From: Polytrichum commune
Taxonomy: Eukaryota; Streptophyta; Polytrichopsida; Polytrichales; Polytrichaceae
Direction of reading: 5' to 3'
Assembly (NCBI GenBank): GCA_950295325.1
Contig: OX485808.1
Span: 806,501-870,500, forward strand
DNA length: 64,000 bases
Shown here: in pieces, positions 34,854 through 45,660 of the stretch
Layout of the letters: each line of letters opens with the position of its first letter
How positions within the stretch are numbered: position 1 is the stretch's first letter
The notes under the pieces: model-generated
Told to the model about the DNA's origin: nothing
Databases searched by the model: none
The model's input: the letters and a program-made list of their open reading frames with translations, nothing else
Translations under genes and position numbers: made by a program

Positions 34854-36133
34854 AGTGATACAGCTCTGACAGCCACAAAGGTGTAAAGGTATGTGGGTGT
34901 TATTCGGTTCGTTTTTCATATTCTCCAACTTCTACCCATTAGATTTACACGACGACACTTGTGTGTGTTGCAATCGCAAATCTACAATGAAGCTTCAACA
35001 AAAATTAGATTGAAACTCGAACATCCCTTGATTTAGTTATGGTTATCGCAAGAAGTGCATGTTTGGTGATTCCTAAACTGCATACCTAGATCCTCCTAAT
35101 TGTCTTTACTATTGAGTGTGGAGTGGTTATAAAGTAAAATTTGATGACATAGTCCAATCTCTTTTAAACAATATGTGTCTTTTATGATGTTTGTTCTTTG
35201 ATCCTCACCTAACCATACACCAATCAAATATCGGTGTCAAATTAAGAGAAGTAACTGAATAACACGCACACATAGTAAAGAGATAGATTTGCAATTGCGG
35301 ATGACACCACACTCATTTAATGGATCTTTGCAGGGTCCGGTATTTCCTACAGCAGATGATTGTAACTAAAACCTGTTAGAAGACCATAAAATTTAGCATC
35401 ACCTAGCAACACGAGATTAGTACACGATGATTAGCAAATCCACATCGAGGTCGTAGCCACGTTCCTCATGATTTTTTGGAGCTCTTATGGATAATGATGA
35501 TCATGTTTATTATCAATGTGAACATTCTCGTGGCTCATTAAATGGTTATAAAGGTCTCCAATTTATGTTGACTAGTGAGCTTAGAATGATTAACATATTT
35601 TGAGCATGTTATTCAGTCTTAAGCACATGTTTTTTTTTTGGTGTCTGTTCTTGGAACCTTACCAAACTACATACCAGTCAAATATAAATGTCTTAATAAG
35701 AAAAGGAACCACATGAGGGTTGCTTACCTTAGAGAACTCTTAAGTTTGGCGTACCTCATTTAGTTACTTATCTTCATTGGACACATTGTATGGTATGTGG
35801 TTGGGTATGGCTTTAAGAACACCTACCAAAAAGACATGTATGTAAAAGAGATTGAACTACGTGCTCAAAATGTGATAATCCATTCTAGGCTCAATGGTCA
35901 ACATAATTGGAGGGACTTGTATGACTATTTAACGAGCACACAGATCTTCACTTTGATATTGAATAAAGATATCCATGTGAGTTCAGAAATTTATGCGGAA
36001 AGCAGCTATGGCCTCAATTTGGATTTGCTAATTACCTTGCACTGATCGCGTGTTTGATATCCTAGGAGAAGTGGGCTAGTTGGGAAAAAAAGTGACCATT
36101 TTAAGACCCATCTATCTTAAGTCTATTAAGGTT
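34854..36133. other. Intergenic DNA
   Basis: AT-rich. An 82-codon frame at 35797-36045 has no recognisable features. Presumed promoter of the PCH1-like gene lies at the left edge. Confidence 0.4.
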
Positions 36134-36286
36134 GGCAACAGCACAGGGGCCCTAGACTTCATCACCTCTGCCCCCAACATCTAGGAATTTTGTAGATGTC
36201 ATACTTCCAGAAGTGGTAACATCTACCCCCGGTCCTAGATACTGGACAGTGGTGGCAAACTGCAGGGCCCCTTGTGTGTTGTTGCG
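36134..36286. mobile_element. Small fold-back MITE
   Basis: About 153 bp with inverted ends GCAACAGCACAGGGGCCC and GCAACAACACACAAGGGGCCC (inverted right). No target duplication was identified, so the superfamily is open. Confidence 0.55.
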
Positions 36287-36880
36287 TATTAGAGATCTTT
36301 TGTTCTTCAAAGCTACGCGTAGCAACATTATCCTAAAACTCTTCTAGATGCGAGAATGATGATGTGAAGCTCATGAATCTCATCTTCAAAAGATCAAAAT
36401 TCAAAGGCTCAAAGAAACCACCGAGTTTTTTTTTCTGCTCCATTACCTGCAGTGTTGGCCAAAACTTGGAACCCTGGCCATGGGGGGAAGCCAAGCTGCA
36501 GTGGACAACAGCGGTGCCGCTAGGTCTCCGATGCGCCCTCGAATTTCCTCCAGACCAAGTTCTGGAACAGGTTGGAATTTTGGAGCAGGCCGCCTTACGA
36601 GATTGATGGTCTCCACGAGAATTGGGCAGGGCAGCTATGGCAGAGCCCTGGCCAGTGCTCTGATGGCAGGGCACCACACAGGCGGTCATGGCGAGCTCTC
36701 AGGAATTCGGGAGCAGCCAGAAATTGGAACTGCAACAAAACAGCCTAACCCAACAGATGAATTACTTGCTTAACCCTCTCTTAAACCCCACAAGACAAGA
36801 TGAACTCCTGAGTGAGGCAAATTCAGTTCAGTAAGTGAGAGTTCCCAGGAACAGCTCTAAGCTCAACTCTGACAAATCCG
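36287..36880. other. Intergenic DNA, moderately GC-rich
   Basis: A 97-codon plus-strand frame (36480-36773) and its antisense shadow occupy this patch. Neither shows a family motif and no splice structure convinced me. Confidence 0.3.
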
Positions 36881-37410
36881 GATAAACTTGCAACCGGCAC
36901 TGCAAAAAGGTCCACTTTTTATCCAGTTCCAAGGCAGAGCTTGGGTCTGCCAAAACCTTTTGAACCCAGGAGTAAGACACAACAGAGACAACTTATGGAT
37001 TGGGTTCAGTTGCAATCACAAGTGCAGAAATTGGGGTAGCTCCAATTTTTCCCAGTTCCACCCAAGAAGCTCCGAAAACCCACAGAAAACTCAAAACCAG
37101 GAGAAAAACTAGTACCTGCGTGGTTTGTGGGTGCAGATTACTACAATGAAAAATACAGAGTCGCAAGAATTTCCAAGTTCAAGAGAGACAACTGAATTGA
37201 GTAGCAAATTATTGCAACTAGAAGTGCAAAAAGCTCCACTTCTTTATCCAGTTGCAACACAGAACTTATTAGCTCTGCATGAAACTTTGGTTCAAAGCCA
37301 GGAGCAAGTAAGCCAGGCAACTTTTGGATTGGGTTGAGGAGGTCACAACTTACAAGGCCAATAACTGGGCAAAAAGCTCCACTTTGTCAATTCCACCAAA
37401 GAAGCTCAAA
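36881..37410 (+). repeat. Degenerate direct repeats, about 320-bp period
   Basis: A block with GTGCAAAAAGCTCCACTT and a following TTTATCCAGTT occurs near 36897 and 37218, with a third partial copy near 37369. A downstream TTGGATTGGGTT block also recurs. Function unknown. Confidence 0.6.
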
Positions 37411-37470
37411 ACTTCAGATGGTCAAAACCAGTTTGGGGGAACAGATTGAAATGTGAAGATAATAAGAGCA

Positions 37471-37475
<5 letters not shown>

Positions 37476-37507
<32 letters not shown>
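37476..37507. repeat. GA dinucleotide microsatellite
   Basis: About 16 GA units. Confidence 0.9.
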
Positions 37508-37510
<3 letters not shown>

Positions 37511-38044
37511 GCTGGGGAAAAGTTCCAACAAAGGAGGACCTGAGCCTGCAAACTTGCACTCAATACCAGGAACAAGAACGCATGAATGGACTGGGGGTAC
37601 AGGTAGGTAAGAACTTAAAAAGTGGAGAGGAATTCTTAAGGGAAAGTTGAGACCCAAACCTTCCACTTTGGGGAGACAGGATGGGAAAATTTTCAAAGTT
37701 GGATAAGTATGTATTTGGATTGTGGAGTGTCTATGGGAAGTATACGGAATAACATACGGATAACGCTGGGCTGGGCTGGGCAGGGCAGGGCAGGCTGAAT
37801 AAAATTTTGAGTTCCGGGCAGGCTGCCCGGCCTCAGTGGTGGCACAGGCTTTACCTTGAAACATAAATAGAGACTCGAGTGCGCCTGGCTAGATAACTTT
37901 TTATCTCCTGGGCCTTTAATTCATTAGTTTACTATTTTGTGCCACTAAGGGCCCAGGATGACGACATGTGGAGGGAGAGAGGGAATTATTGTATATGAGC
38001 GTAAGTTACCTCTCATCCATCCAATATCAAAAAAAAACTTGGAA

Positions 38045-38564
38045 ATAGAGGAATCTATGGAATATACCTTCAACTATCAGAGAAAAACCAAAAGTTCACA
38101 ACATGTAACCAGTCGGATTTGAAAACCTTGGAATTTTGATCAATTTTGCCCAAAAATCTCCTCGGATACTGTTCTCCACACCCAAAGCCAACATGGTTTG
38201 GCATGTCCGCCCATTCTTGTAGGTGGGGAACCCCGGCAGGCATCTCTAGTTCCATATATTGGTTGCCCTTGTGAGATGGGGGTTGATTTAAAAGAGTGCA
38301 CTAGAAGTGGAAAATTTACCAAAACAAAGTCTGCTATTGGTGTGAATCGTGGGGAGGAAGCGCAACTTGCAAGTGAATTTGAACCGAAATACGGGTAGTT
38401 GCCTGTAACAAGTAGGGAAAATGACTCCCAAGTGGGTTAGGTAGCACAACATTTTGATGCTTGATAAATGGATCAAGATAGTATAAGTTATGCGTAAAGG
38501 TTGAGTCTCAAAGAGGTCCGACGAAATTGTTGGTTTGATCATGCTTTGAGAAATTCTCCATTAA
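38045..38564 (+). repeat. Dispersed repeat forming the left flank of piggyBac
   Basis: Matches the block at 2145-2200 and the inverted block at 48725-48765, followed by sequence ending in the TTAA (38561-38564) at which piggyBac inserted. Confidence 0.5.
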
Positions 38565-39276
38565 CCCCTAAAAGTGCAAGCGGACGTGAAGTGGTCTTGC
38601 CTGCCGTATACGTGCGTATTACTCAATAACGGCTTTCTGATATGGCGTAGTTGAATAGAAATTCAACTTGCCCTCGTTGTAAACTAAATTCATGTTATTT
38701 CTGGAAAAATAAAAACTCAAACTACACTGACTCAGTGGCTGTTAGGAGCTCGTTTTCTACGTATTGTAGTCACCATGACCCCAACATACGGATTCAGCAG
38801 AGGAGTCCACCACTAGGTATACGGAGATTCCTTTACAAAGCCTTTCACCGCCACGTGCCAGTCGCCTCCAGGACGACTAGTCGTTGACATATTGTGGATA
38901 GGGATCCACAGGAGTTCTTTATAGTTTTGTTTCCCGCCATTTTCGGGATGTCTCAACGGAGGCAACGGTTTTTTGGATTCTCGGCTTACGGATTCCCGCC
39001 TCCGTCTTCATCTGTGGTAGTGGGCATGCACAATGTCGGCGGCAGATCTAAGGACATGATTTAGATGTCTTTTCTGGCGGGCGAGATGAGTACGTGGGGC
39101 AAGAAGGGGGAAGTTCGAATGAGGCGGGTCGAGGGAATTGGCTAGAAATACCAAAGGGAATTGCAGATGTTAGTAGCGATCCATTGTCCCGCATTCAATT
39201 CCAGCGTCCATCACTGTGAGCTGCCTTTACAATTCTCCCTGTAACCTGGCGACACTTTGCCCATCCTGTGCAGGTC

Positions 39277-39570
39277 ATGAATTTCTGCACGACTCTTAGT
39301 AGCCCGCCTTCTGAGCAGGTGTTGCGGCACGCTGAGACTGTTCTGCAAGCGTGGGGATTGCGGTTTCGGGTGTCCGAGACGGTAGTGTGCAGGCTGGTTC
39401 GTTGCCTAGATTCGGGGTTCTTGTTGTCATTGCCTCGACCGCCGGGATTCAAGGTCGGGAAGTTCTCCCCGCCACATATTCACCGATATCTGTGGTATCG
39501 CCAAGCAGCGAAAGTTCTCGGTTGGCGGGACCGACAAAAATTTCCTTGGGAAATCGAAGAACTTTTGAAG
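39277..39570 (+). CDS. Possible 5' exon of the piggyBac transposase gene
   Basis: A protein-like frame is preceded by a good acceptor (CATCCTGTGCAG|GT) and ends near a possible donor (TTTTGAAG|GTGCAC). It reads VMNFCTTLSSPPSEQVLRH... and ...HIHRYLWYRQAAKVLGWRD, different in frame from the main transposase ORF, so an intron would be needed to join them. The region is GC-rich and long frames occur by chance, so this is tentative. Confidence 0.3.
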
Positions 39571-39586
39571 GTGCACGTTTGGCCCG

Positions 39587-42500
39587 ATGAGGCTGCGGAA
39601 ATCTGTACCGCGACAAGCGCCGGAGTGTGCCGTCACAGACTTCACGCAGGAGCGGCAACCGACGCGAGGAAGGGGTCGCCGGCAAAGGAGCGGCAATCCA
39701 TCATGTGCCAGGGTGAGACGAGTAGGGAGGAACAAGGCCCCAATCGGGGGATCCTCGGTGGAGACTCCAGTGCTGGAAGCGAGACGACAAACTCTGCCAT
39801 TACTGACACCGTCATATGGACCGGGAAGAGGGCGAGGGAGTGCTCGACAGCGCCTTTCGCTCAAGCAGATGGCGAGGACTGTACGCGTCAGAGCGGCTCC
39901 ACAGACGACTGCGGAGGAGGGTGGGACTCCAAACGGGCACGACTGCAACTTGACCTCCCCAGAGAGAGTGCATGATACTATAGCCACTGCGAATGTTGCA
40001 GATCAGCGGGAGACTTCACATGCATCTCCGAGAACAGCGGCGATTCTGAACGCCGAAACCAGAGAAGGGTTCTTCACTCCTGTTGCCAAAGGGTCCACAA
40101 TCCAACCAGAAAGACGTTGTCCTCGCCTCACACGCGCACGACACAGATCCCGGGCGCTCAATTCCGTCGTGGCTCATGAGGATCCCTACCAAACCGAAGA
40201 CATCACCGCTATTGATAACCACCCAATTTTGCCGGACTGCATTGACGACGTGGTTACACCGCAGCAGCATGCGTATACAGGCCCGCCAACCCTTGTCCGA
40301 GAAGTAGAGCGTTGGTACACTGTCAGTCCCCCTACTGACAATGGCGGACATGGCGTGCCACATCAGCATGCATATCCTGGTAGTTTCTCAGAAGCCCTCC
40401 AGGGACGCCAGGTACTCACGTCGCAGGAACACATTGGAGAGCAGTCCATAGACAATAGACGATCGTACGCACTACTGTATGGAACAATTCGAGCTGAATA
40501 CATTGACGCCAGAACCGATACGCCAATGTACGTTGTCGATTACGGCCGGCCTTGGCTGCATTACCGTATTGCACAGTCGCTGTACGACCTCCGCCCATTG
40601 GAGGCCCAGGGGAGCGTTGGTGCCGCCGATGGCAATGTTCGCGGGAGGGTGCCGTGGCGAGGGAGAATGATATTGGACTTCGGAAGAGCAAACGAAGGAC
40701 ACGGCGATGCTGGAGATGGTGAGTCAAGTGGTGCAGCTGGGTCAGAGACAGTGCTTCTAGGCGTTGACACTCCTGTTCGTCGCGAGAGCGCAAGAGTGCT
40801 GCACCAATTCCCACTTCCGCTTCCTGCTCGGGGAGAGTGGCCATTACTGGAGAGACGAGTTCAAGGCTACAACGAGGAATATCCTGCAACGGGCACCAAC
40901 GATTCTACCGCCCACAAACCATTCCCTAAGGTGACGATTTCCTTCCCTTCGTACCTTCTTTTTGACAGTAATGTAGAAGAGTCACCGGATTCCTCAGGTG
41001 ATGAGTGGATAGGGGGGGAAGAGGATTGGGCCACATACGATGAGTGCATATCGGAAGACGATGACTGCGAGCCTGTAACCAATCTAACAGGGGAGGATGA
41101 TCCCCCTACAGTGCACGACGAGCCAGTAGACCCGTTCGGAGATTCTGTCGATGCCAATGGTGAGTGTACTGCAGACAGAGAGATGGACAGAAATGATGAG
41201 GATTACGAGGAGTGGAGTCAGAGCTCAAAATCCTTCAAGGCCATGCCTTTGGAGGATGCTGAGTTTGAGAGGTACTACCATCAGTCGAATTGGATTTCGG
41301 AGCACATAACACTTTTGGGAGACCGGAATAACTTCACAGGTCCGAGTCCCGGATATGTTCCTCCCAAGTCAGGCCCGATTCCCTACTCACTGATTTGTTT
41401 TTTTGATTTGTTTTGGTCACCCTCATTCCTTCACGAAATCTGTGTCGAGACAAACAGATATGCGGGCCAACGCTGTACTAGACGACAAAGAGGGTTGAAG
41501 TCGTCTACTGCCGACGAGGAGTCGGAGACGCCACTCACTGTTGGTCTGAATGGTGGGAAGGGTTGGGTGGACGTGGACGTCCAGGAGTTGAGAGCTTGGC
41601 TAGGAATTAAAATCTACATGGGCCTCAAGCCCTTGCCTGCCAGACGGGACTACTGGTCTCGTGACGAAGACCTCTTCAATTGCCGAATAATTCCATCTGT
41701 GATGACTATGCGACGATGGGAAGCCATATTGCGATGCTTGCACCTAACAGACAACGAGAAGCTGGAGAGAGATCGAAGTAGCCCCAACTTCGACAAAATT
41801 GGGAAAGTCAGGATGTTGCTCGACCATTTTGTGAGCACATCACAGTCTCTTTACAATCTGGAGCGCGAGGTAACTGTGGATGAGCTAGTCATACTGTACA
41901 AAGGTAAATATTGTAATTTTCGACAGTTCATGCGCGACAAACCCACCCGATTCGGACTGAAGTTGTGGTGCCTTGCATCATCGAAGAGCCGTTATGTCTA
42001 CAACTTGTCTGTGTTTCTTGGGAAGGGAACCGGGAAAGGCCCACATGGTTTAGGATACACAGTCTGCACTGAATTTCTGAAGCCGTTTTACCACCGGGGT
42101 CACATCCTTGTATGTGACAACTTTTTCTCCTCGCCGCGTCTGTTCCATGATCTGCAAGTCGGTGGAACTTGGGCATGCGGGACAGTTCGCTCGGACAGGT
42201 TGTGCATGCCTAGGAACCTAAAGCAAGATCCCGACAACATACACAGGGGCTGGTTAATCATACGCATGCACCGGCACCGTCAAATGGCGTGCCTGAGTTG
42301 GCGAGACTCAAACATGGTGTTCATGCTTGCTATGGCAGCGAATCCATGGTCGCCGGATTCGTGGGTACTGCGCCGGAGGAAAGGCCATTGTGGGCAATGG
42401 GCTGTTCCATCAACCCCAATCCATCTCATGTACCAGGAGTTCATGCGAGGGGTCGACGTGACGGACCAGCTACGGGCTGCATATCCATCCTTGATGAGGT

Positions 42501-42868
42501 CCCACAAATGGTGGCACAAATGCGTATCCTTTGTTGTGGACCAATCACTTGTAAATGCCAAGATTTTGCATGATGAAGCTGTCCAAGAAATGGGCTTCCC
42601 CACAGTGACGACGAAGCAATTCCGACTTCGAGTTGCGGAAGGACTTGTCAAAGGCTCCATGAAGCCACACCTACGTCGCCCACCCCATAGACTTCTGGAG
42701 TCTCAGGGCTCAACCGTGCACCATCCTGAGAGATGCACCCGCCGCAGGATGTGTGTACTTTGCGGGAGGAAGCAGAGTTATTACTGTGCAGGGTGTAATT
42801 ATGATTTTCTCTGCTTCATAAGTGGCAACTGCTATCACAGCAGACATGCAAAATGCACAATTGGGTGA
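39587..42868 (+). CDS. piggyBac transposase (DDE_Tnp_1_7), intact
   Basis: Cut-and-paste transposase of the piggyBac family, 1,093 residues without stops, much longer than insect piggyBac (about 600) because of an N-terminal extension. Residues 1-130 are Arg-rich and probably disordered; about 470-560 are very acidic (EESPDSSGDEW, ISEDDDCE). The catalytic domain begins near 590 (PYSLICFFDLFWSP). The three family aspartates are in place: D765 in VTVDELVILYKGK, D844 in ILVCDNFFSSPRLF and D957 in RGVDVTDQLRAAY, with the additional D960. The C-terminus has the expected Cys-rich domain (about 1050-1091; CVLCGRKQSYYCAGC, then C and H residues). The start ATG at 39587 is the first in this frame, but an upstream exon could add to it. 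Intact ORF plus intact ends suggest possible recent activity. Confidence 0.9.
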   Translation: MRLRKSVPRQAPECAVTDFTQERQPTRGRGRRQRSGNPSCARVRRVGRNKAPIGGSSVETPVLEARRQTLPLLTPSYGPGRGRGSARQRLSLKQMARTVRVRAAPQTTAEEGGTPNGHDCNLTSPERVHDTIATANVADQRETSHASPRTAAILNAETREGFFTPVAKGSTIQPERRCPRLTRARHRSRALNSVVAHEDPYQTEDITAIDNHPILPDCIDDVVTPQQHAYTGPPTLVREVERWYTVSPPTDNGGHGVPHQHAYPGSFSEALQGRQVLTSQEHIGEQSIDNRRSYALLYGTIRAEYIDARTDTPMYVVDYGRPWLHYRIAQSLYDLRPLEAQGSVGAADGNVRGRVPWRGRMILDFGRANEGHGDAGDGESSGAAGSETVLLGVDTPVRRESARVLHQFPLPLPARGEWPLLERRVQGYNEEYPATGTNDSTAHKPFPKVTISFPSYLLFDSNVEESPDSSGDEWIGGEEDWATYDECISEDDDCEPVTNLTGEDDPPTVHDEPVDPFGDSVDANGECTADREMDRNDEDYEEWSQSSKSFKAMPLEDAEFERYYHQSNWISEHITLLGDRNNFTGPSPGYVPPKSGPIPYSLICFFDLFWSPSFLHEICVETNRYAGQRCTRRQRGLKSSTADEESETPLTVGLNGGKGWVDVDVQELRAWLGIKIYMGLKPLPARRDYWSRDEDLFNCRIIPSVMTMRRWEAILRCLHLTDNEKLERDRSSPNFDKIGKVRMLLDHFVSTSQSLYNLEREVTVDELVILYKGKYCNFRQFMRDKPTRFGLKLWCLASSKSRYVYNLSVFLGKGTGKGPHGLGYTVCTEFLKPFYHRGHILVCDNFFSSPRLFHDLQVGGTWACGTVRSDRLCMPRNLKQDPDNIHRGWLIIRMHRHRQMACLSWRDSNMVFMLAMAANPWSPDSWVLRRRKGHCGQWAVPSTPIHLMYQEFMRGVDVTDQLRAAYPSLMRSHKWWHKCVSFVVDQSLVNAKILHDEAVQEMGFPTVTTKQFRLRVAEGLVKGSMKPHLRRPPHRLLESQGSTVHHPERCTRRRMCVLCGRKQSYYCAGCNYDFLCFISGNCYHSRHAKCTIG

Positions 42869-43717
42869 TTTCGTGTATACAGGTTGTTTGTTGTAGTCTG
42901 GATCTTCATGTTTGCTCGGCCCTGTGCAGAGACGCGCAAAACGGGTCCAACGCGCACGAAACGGCGATGTTCCCGGCACTTCAACGAAGAAGGGACTGGG
43001 CTCTGGCCGCACATCATCATGCAGACCTCGTCCCTGAGACCCGCCAGGATGTGAAGGGAGGTTTACATACGGTGAACCTATGAAATAGGAGGCATACAAT
43101 TTTGAATATAGAAGTTGTGATTACATAGTACCCGCTGCTACCTGTGTATTGATGACGAAGTTATGCTTTGAGGCATGCTGCGAATTTTTGGGTTTTGACT
43201 GACTCGTGCAGAACTATCTGTTATTCTTAATTGTAAGGAGTATTGTGGCACACGTAGGTGGGCACGACAGTGCCAGACGAGTTCAGATTTTCATACCCCC
43301 CTTCAGAAATGGCCCATAGATTTTGAAACCATGTCTGATCCAGGAATTATAACGTTCATTGTCGAAGGAGTCACGAGTCGGATCTGACCTGCACATGTAG
43401 GCTTGTTGTTTGTGTCAAGTGACGTACAGGTCTGTTTTTCTCCCATGTTACCTCAGCCACAGAATGGGCATGTACTGTGTAACGCAGGGTCTGTGAGTGA
43501 CGCTACGTCCCACTCACAGATATGGGTCGGAGGGGCCGTGCCTGGTGCACGAAACGGGTTCACGGGGCCTCCATGAGGTTGTGAGGTGCTTGTACCACCC
43601 ATCAACGTCACCTCACCGCGCACAGTGGATGTTATGGGTTTCTCCAGAGTATGGTGTGTTGGGGAGAGACAGTTTGTAGACATAGTGATCCCACTATTGT
43701 TCTCGACTCAGAGTGTC

Positions 43718-44110
43718 ATGGAGTCCATGGAGATTGGAGGTTCCGGAGCAGCACCAATCGAGGCGACCTCCAATCGACCCAACGACTAGCGGGAGTTGAA
43801 TCACTACCTCAACCAGGTGCGGGAGGCTGCAATGACTTCGCATATCAACATGCCTCCGCACGAATCGTTGTTGGGACTCGAAGAGGACGCGTACACTTAC
43901 ACATGGACGCCGGATTGTCAAGCTCAGTTTGAAGCTTTAGTCTCGGTCACTGGACTTGCGTACAAGAGGCCGCCGCCTGAAGTAGAGTTGCAGGTTACCC
44001 ACTGTGACCCAGATTGTTGTCCAGAGGGTATCCATGTCCACAGCTCTGAAATACAGGTGGACATAGTTGTTGAGGACCCTGTGTGGAGCTCTCCCACTTG
44101 GGGCATTTAG
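43718..44110 (+). CDS. Possible second ORF of the piggyBac element
   Basis: Downstream of the transposase and inside the element, a frame runs from ATG at 43718 to TAG at 43787, then stays open from 43790 to the stop at 44110 (RELNHYLNQVREAAM..., TYTWTPDCQAQFEAL..., ending SSPTWGI). Either the TAG is a disabling mutation, or ACTAG at 43785-43789 is a splice acceptor and 43790-44110 is a terminal exon. No family recognised; it has a cysteine pair in DPDCCPEG. It could be an accessory protein or a captured host fragment. Confidence 0.35.
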
Positions 44111-44859
44111 TCAGAAATGTGAGTTCCTTTCTTTGCATTGAGGTAGCATACCCGCGGCATAGTGTGCACAGGGGTTGTGGGGTTTTTGGTGAGACAACTA
44201 TGTGAAGGTTTTTGATCATTTTGGAAATAAAATAGTCCCCTAACAGTCCCGGGGGTCCTATGCGATGTTCAGGATTATCAGTTTCTTCAACATTCCACCT
44301 CACCTGACTGCCTGACCATCCCGCCAACAGTGGACTTCCGGTCCTTCAGCTGAATTGTACGCCACTGTGTTCCCGCGTAGATGGTGGTTTTTCCCGCGCT
44401 TAGGTTGTCATCACTCCATACTGGCGATCCGGCCACGATACAACCATGACATCGGTACTGTCACAAAAATGGGCAGGTGCCGCAGTGCAGGCACCGGTGC
44501 ACCGGCTGCCACATGCACGACACGTCGCCCTCGAAGGCTGCGGGACAACTAACCCTGTCCGGCAAGGTAGGCATGAAGCCCCCCAGACCCATACGCCACC
44601 ATACGAGACAGAAACCCTCGTTCACCGCGCCCCATAAATTCTCATGAACTCGCCTCGAGAAATCCATCGTCACGAGCACGATACATACATCGGCACCGGT
44701 GTGGCACAGCCACAGAAAAAATCAGTGACCAAAAAGGTAGCCTGTAGCAAAAACGGCACCACAAAGACAGTGTGTGCAACAGGAAACCCCAGCAATACTT
44801 ACCTCTACAGAGTACATATTGCAGGTCTAATTACGTATGCAAGCACCTTTAGGGGTTAA

Positions 44860-45660
44860 TCAAGAGCTTGTGAGTTTGTCGTGTGTCATAGACTATTTTG
44901 AAATTTGGGTGGAGCTCCTTGGACCTCCTATTTGCCATCCCAAAAACTTTGAGAAATTTTTCGGATCTAATTAGGTTTGCCCATGGGGCTTGCCACCCTA
45001 AAACCCCAATTAGCCTATGTAAAGTTGGCTTCACCCACTCATCCTAGTATGAAAATTGAAACTAGAAATCCGGTTTTTAATAGACCAACACCGGTCTTTG
45101 ACACATGCTAATTTAAGCCTCAAGAAAACTTGGGGGACTTGATGGTTATGTTCTCAAACACACGTTTTAGCCATCTCAACAGGAGTTTGATCCCAAGACT
45201 TTACACATAATGCACTAATGTGTTTTGACTACATTCATGTCAACTATTGAGCACAATAATGTCACAAATATGACACTTTCTCTGAGTGGAAACTAGGTCT
45301 GTCACAAACTTGACAAACGAATATGACATTAAATGCAATAGTGACTCTCTTGTAATTTGTGTGCACACATATCATATGAGACCACCCTGTAAGTAAAGGC
45401 TAATTCCCTCAAGCACAGATAGATAAACCTTAGTCTTGCAGTTCACACACACTTACCATGAATGTAAGAGTGTGCAACATGAAAGTGATGCAATTGAGTT
45501 TGACTCTTTTTGGCAGGTTGGCCCCCAATGAACTGATATTAAAGTTCTCATTCAAATCTTTGGACACACTAACTCCAAGCATGCACTAGAAACTTACCAA
45601 ACATGGGAAGTTTTGTTTGCAAAACAACCAACTCTCAAACAAAACTCCAATTGGATCAAC
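44860..45660 (+). repeat. Dispersed repeat, right flank of piggyBac
   Basis: 44860-45210 matches 5425-5790. The part at 45200-45345 is repeated in inverted orientation at about 48575-48700 (landmarks GACACTTTCTCTGAGTGGAA, ATATGACATT). The part at 45595-45660 matches 1905-1960 and 34560-34615. Together with 38045-38564 this seems to be one retroelement-like copy split by the piggyBac insertion. Confidence 0.55.

Larger units (their letters stand above)
38565..44855 (+). mobile_element. Complete piggyBac transposon
   Basis: A 6,291-bp element flanked by TTAA on both sides (38561-38564 and 44856-44859). Terminal inverted repeats begin CCCCTAAAAGTGC on the left and CCCCTAAAGGTGC on the inverted right, followed by related GC-ACGT subterminal sequence. 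It carries one intact transposase gene, a possible upstream coding exon and a possible second gene. Base composition is clearly GC-richer than the flanks. The right flank is a dispersed repeat whose other copy (5425-5790) lacks the insertion. Confidence 0.9.

Noticed and set aside
37406-37864. Minus-strand open frame of 152 codons
   Set aside because: Much of it translates the GA microsatellite as a Ser-Leu run; composition is not protein-like.
39427-39987. Minus-strand open frame of 186 codons inside piggyBac
   Set aside because: Antisense shadow of the GC-rich, Arg-rich start of the transposase ORF.
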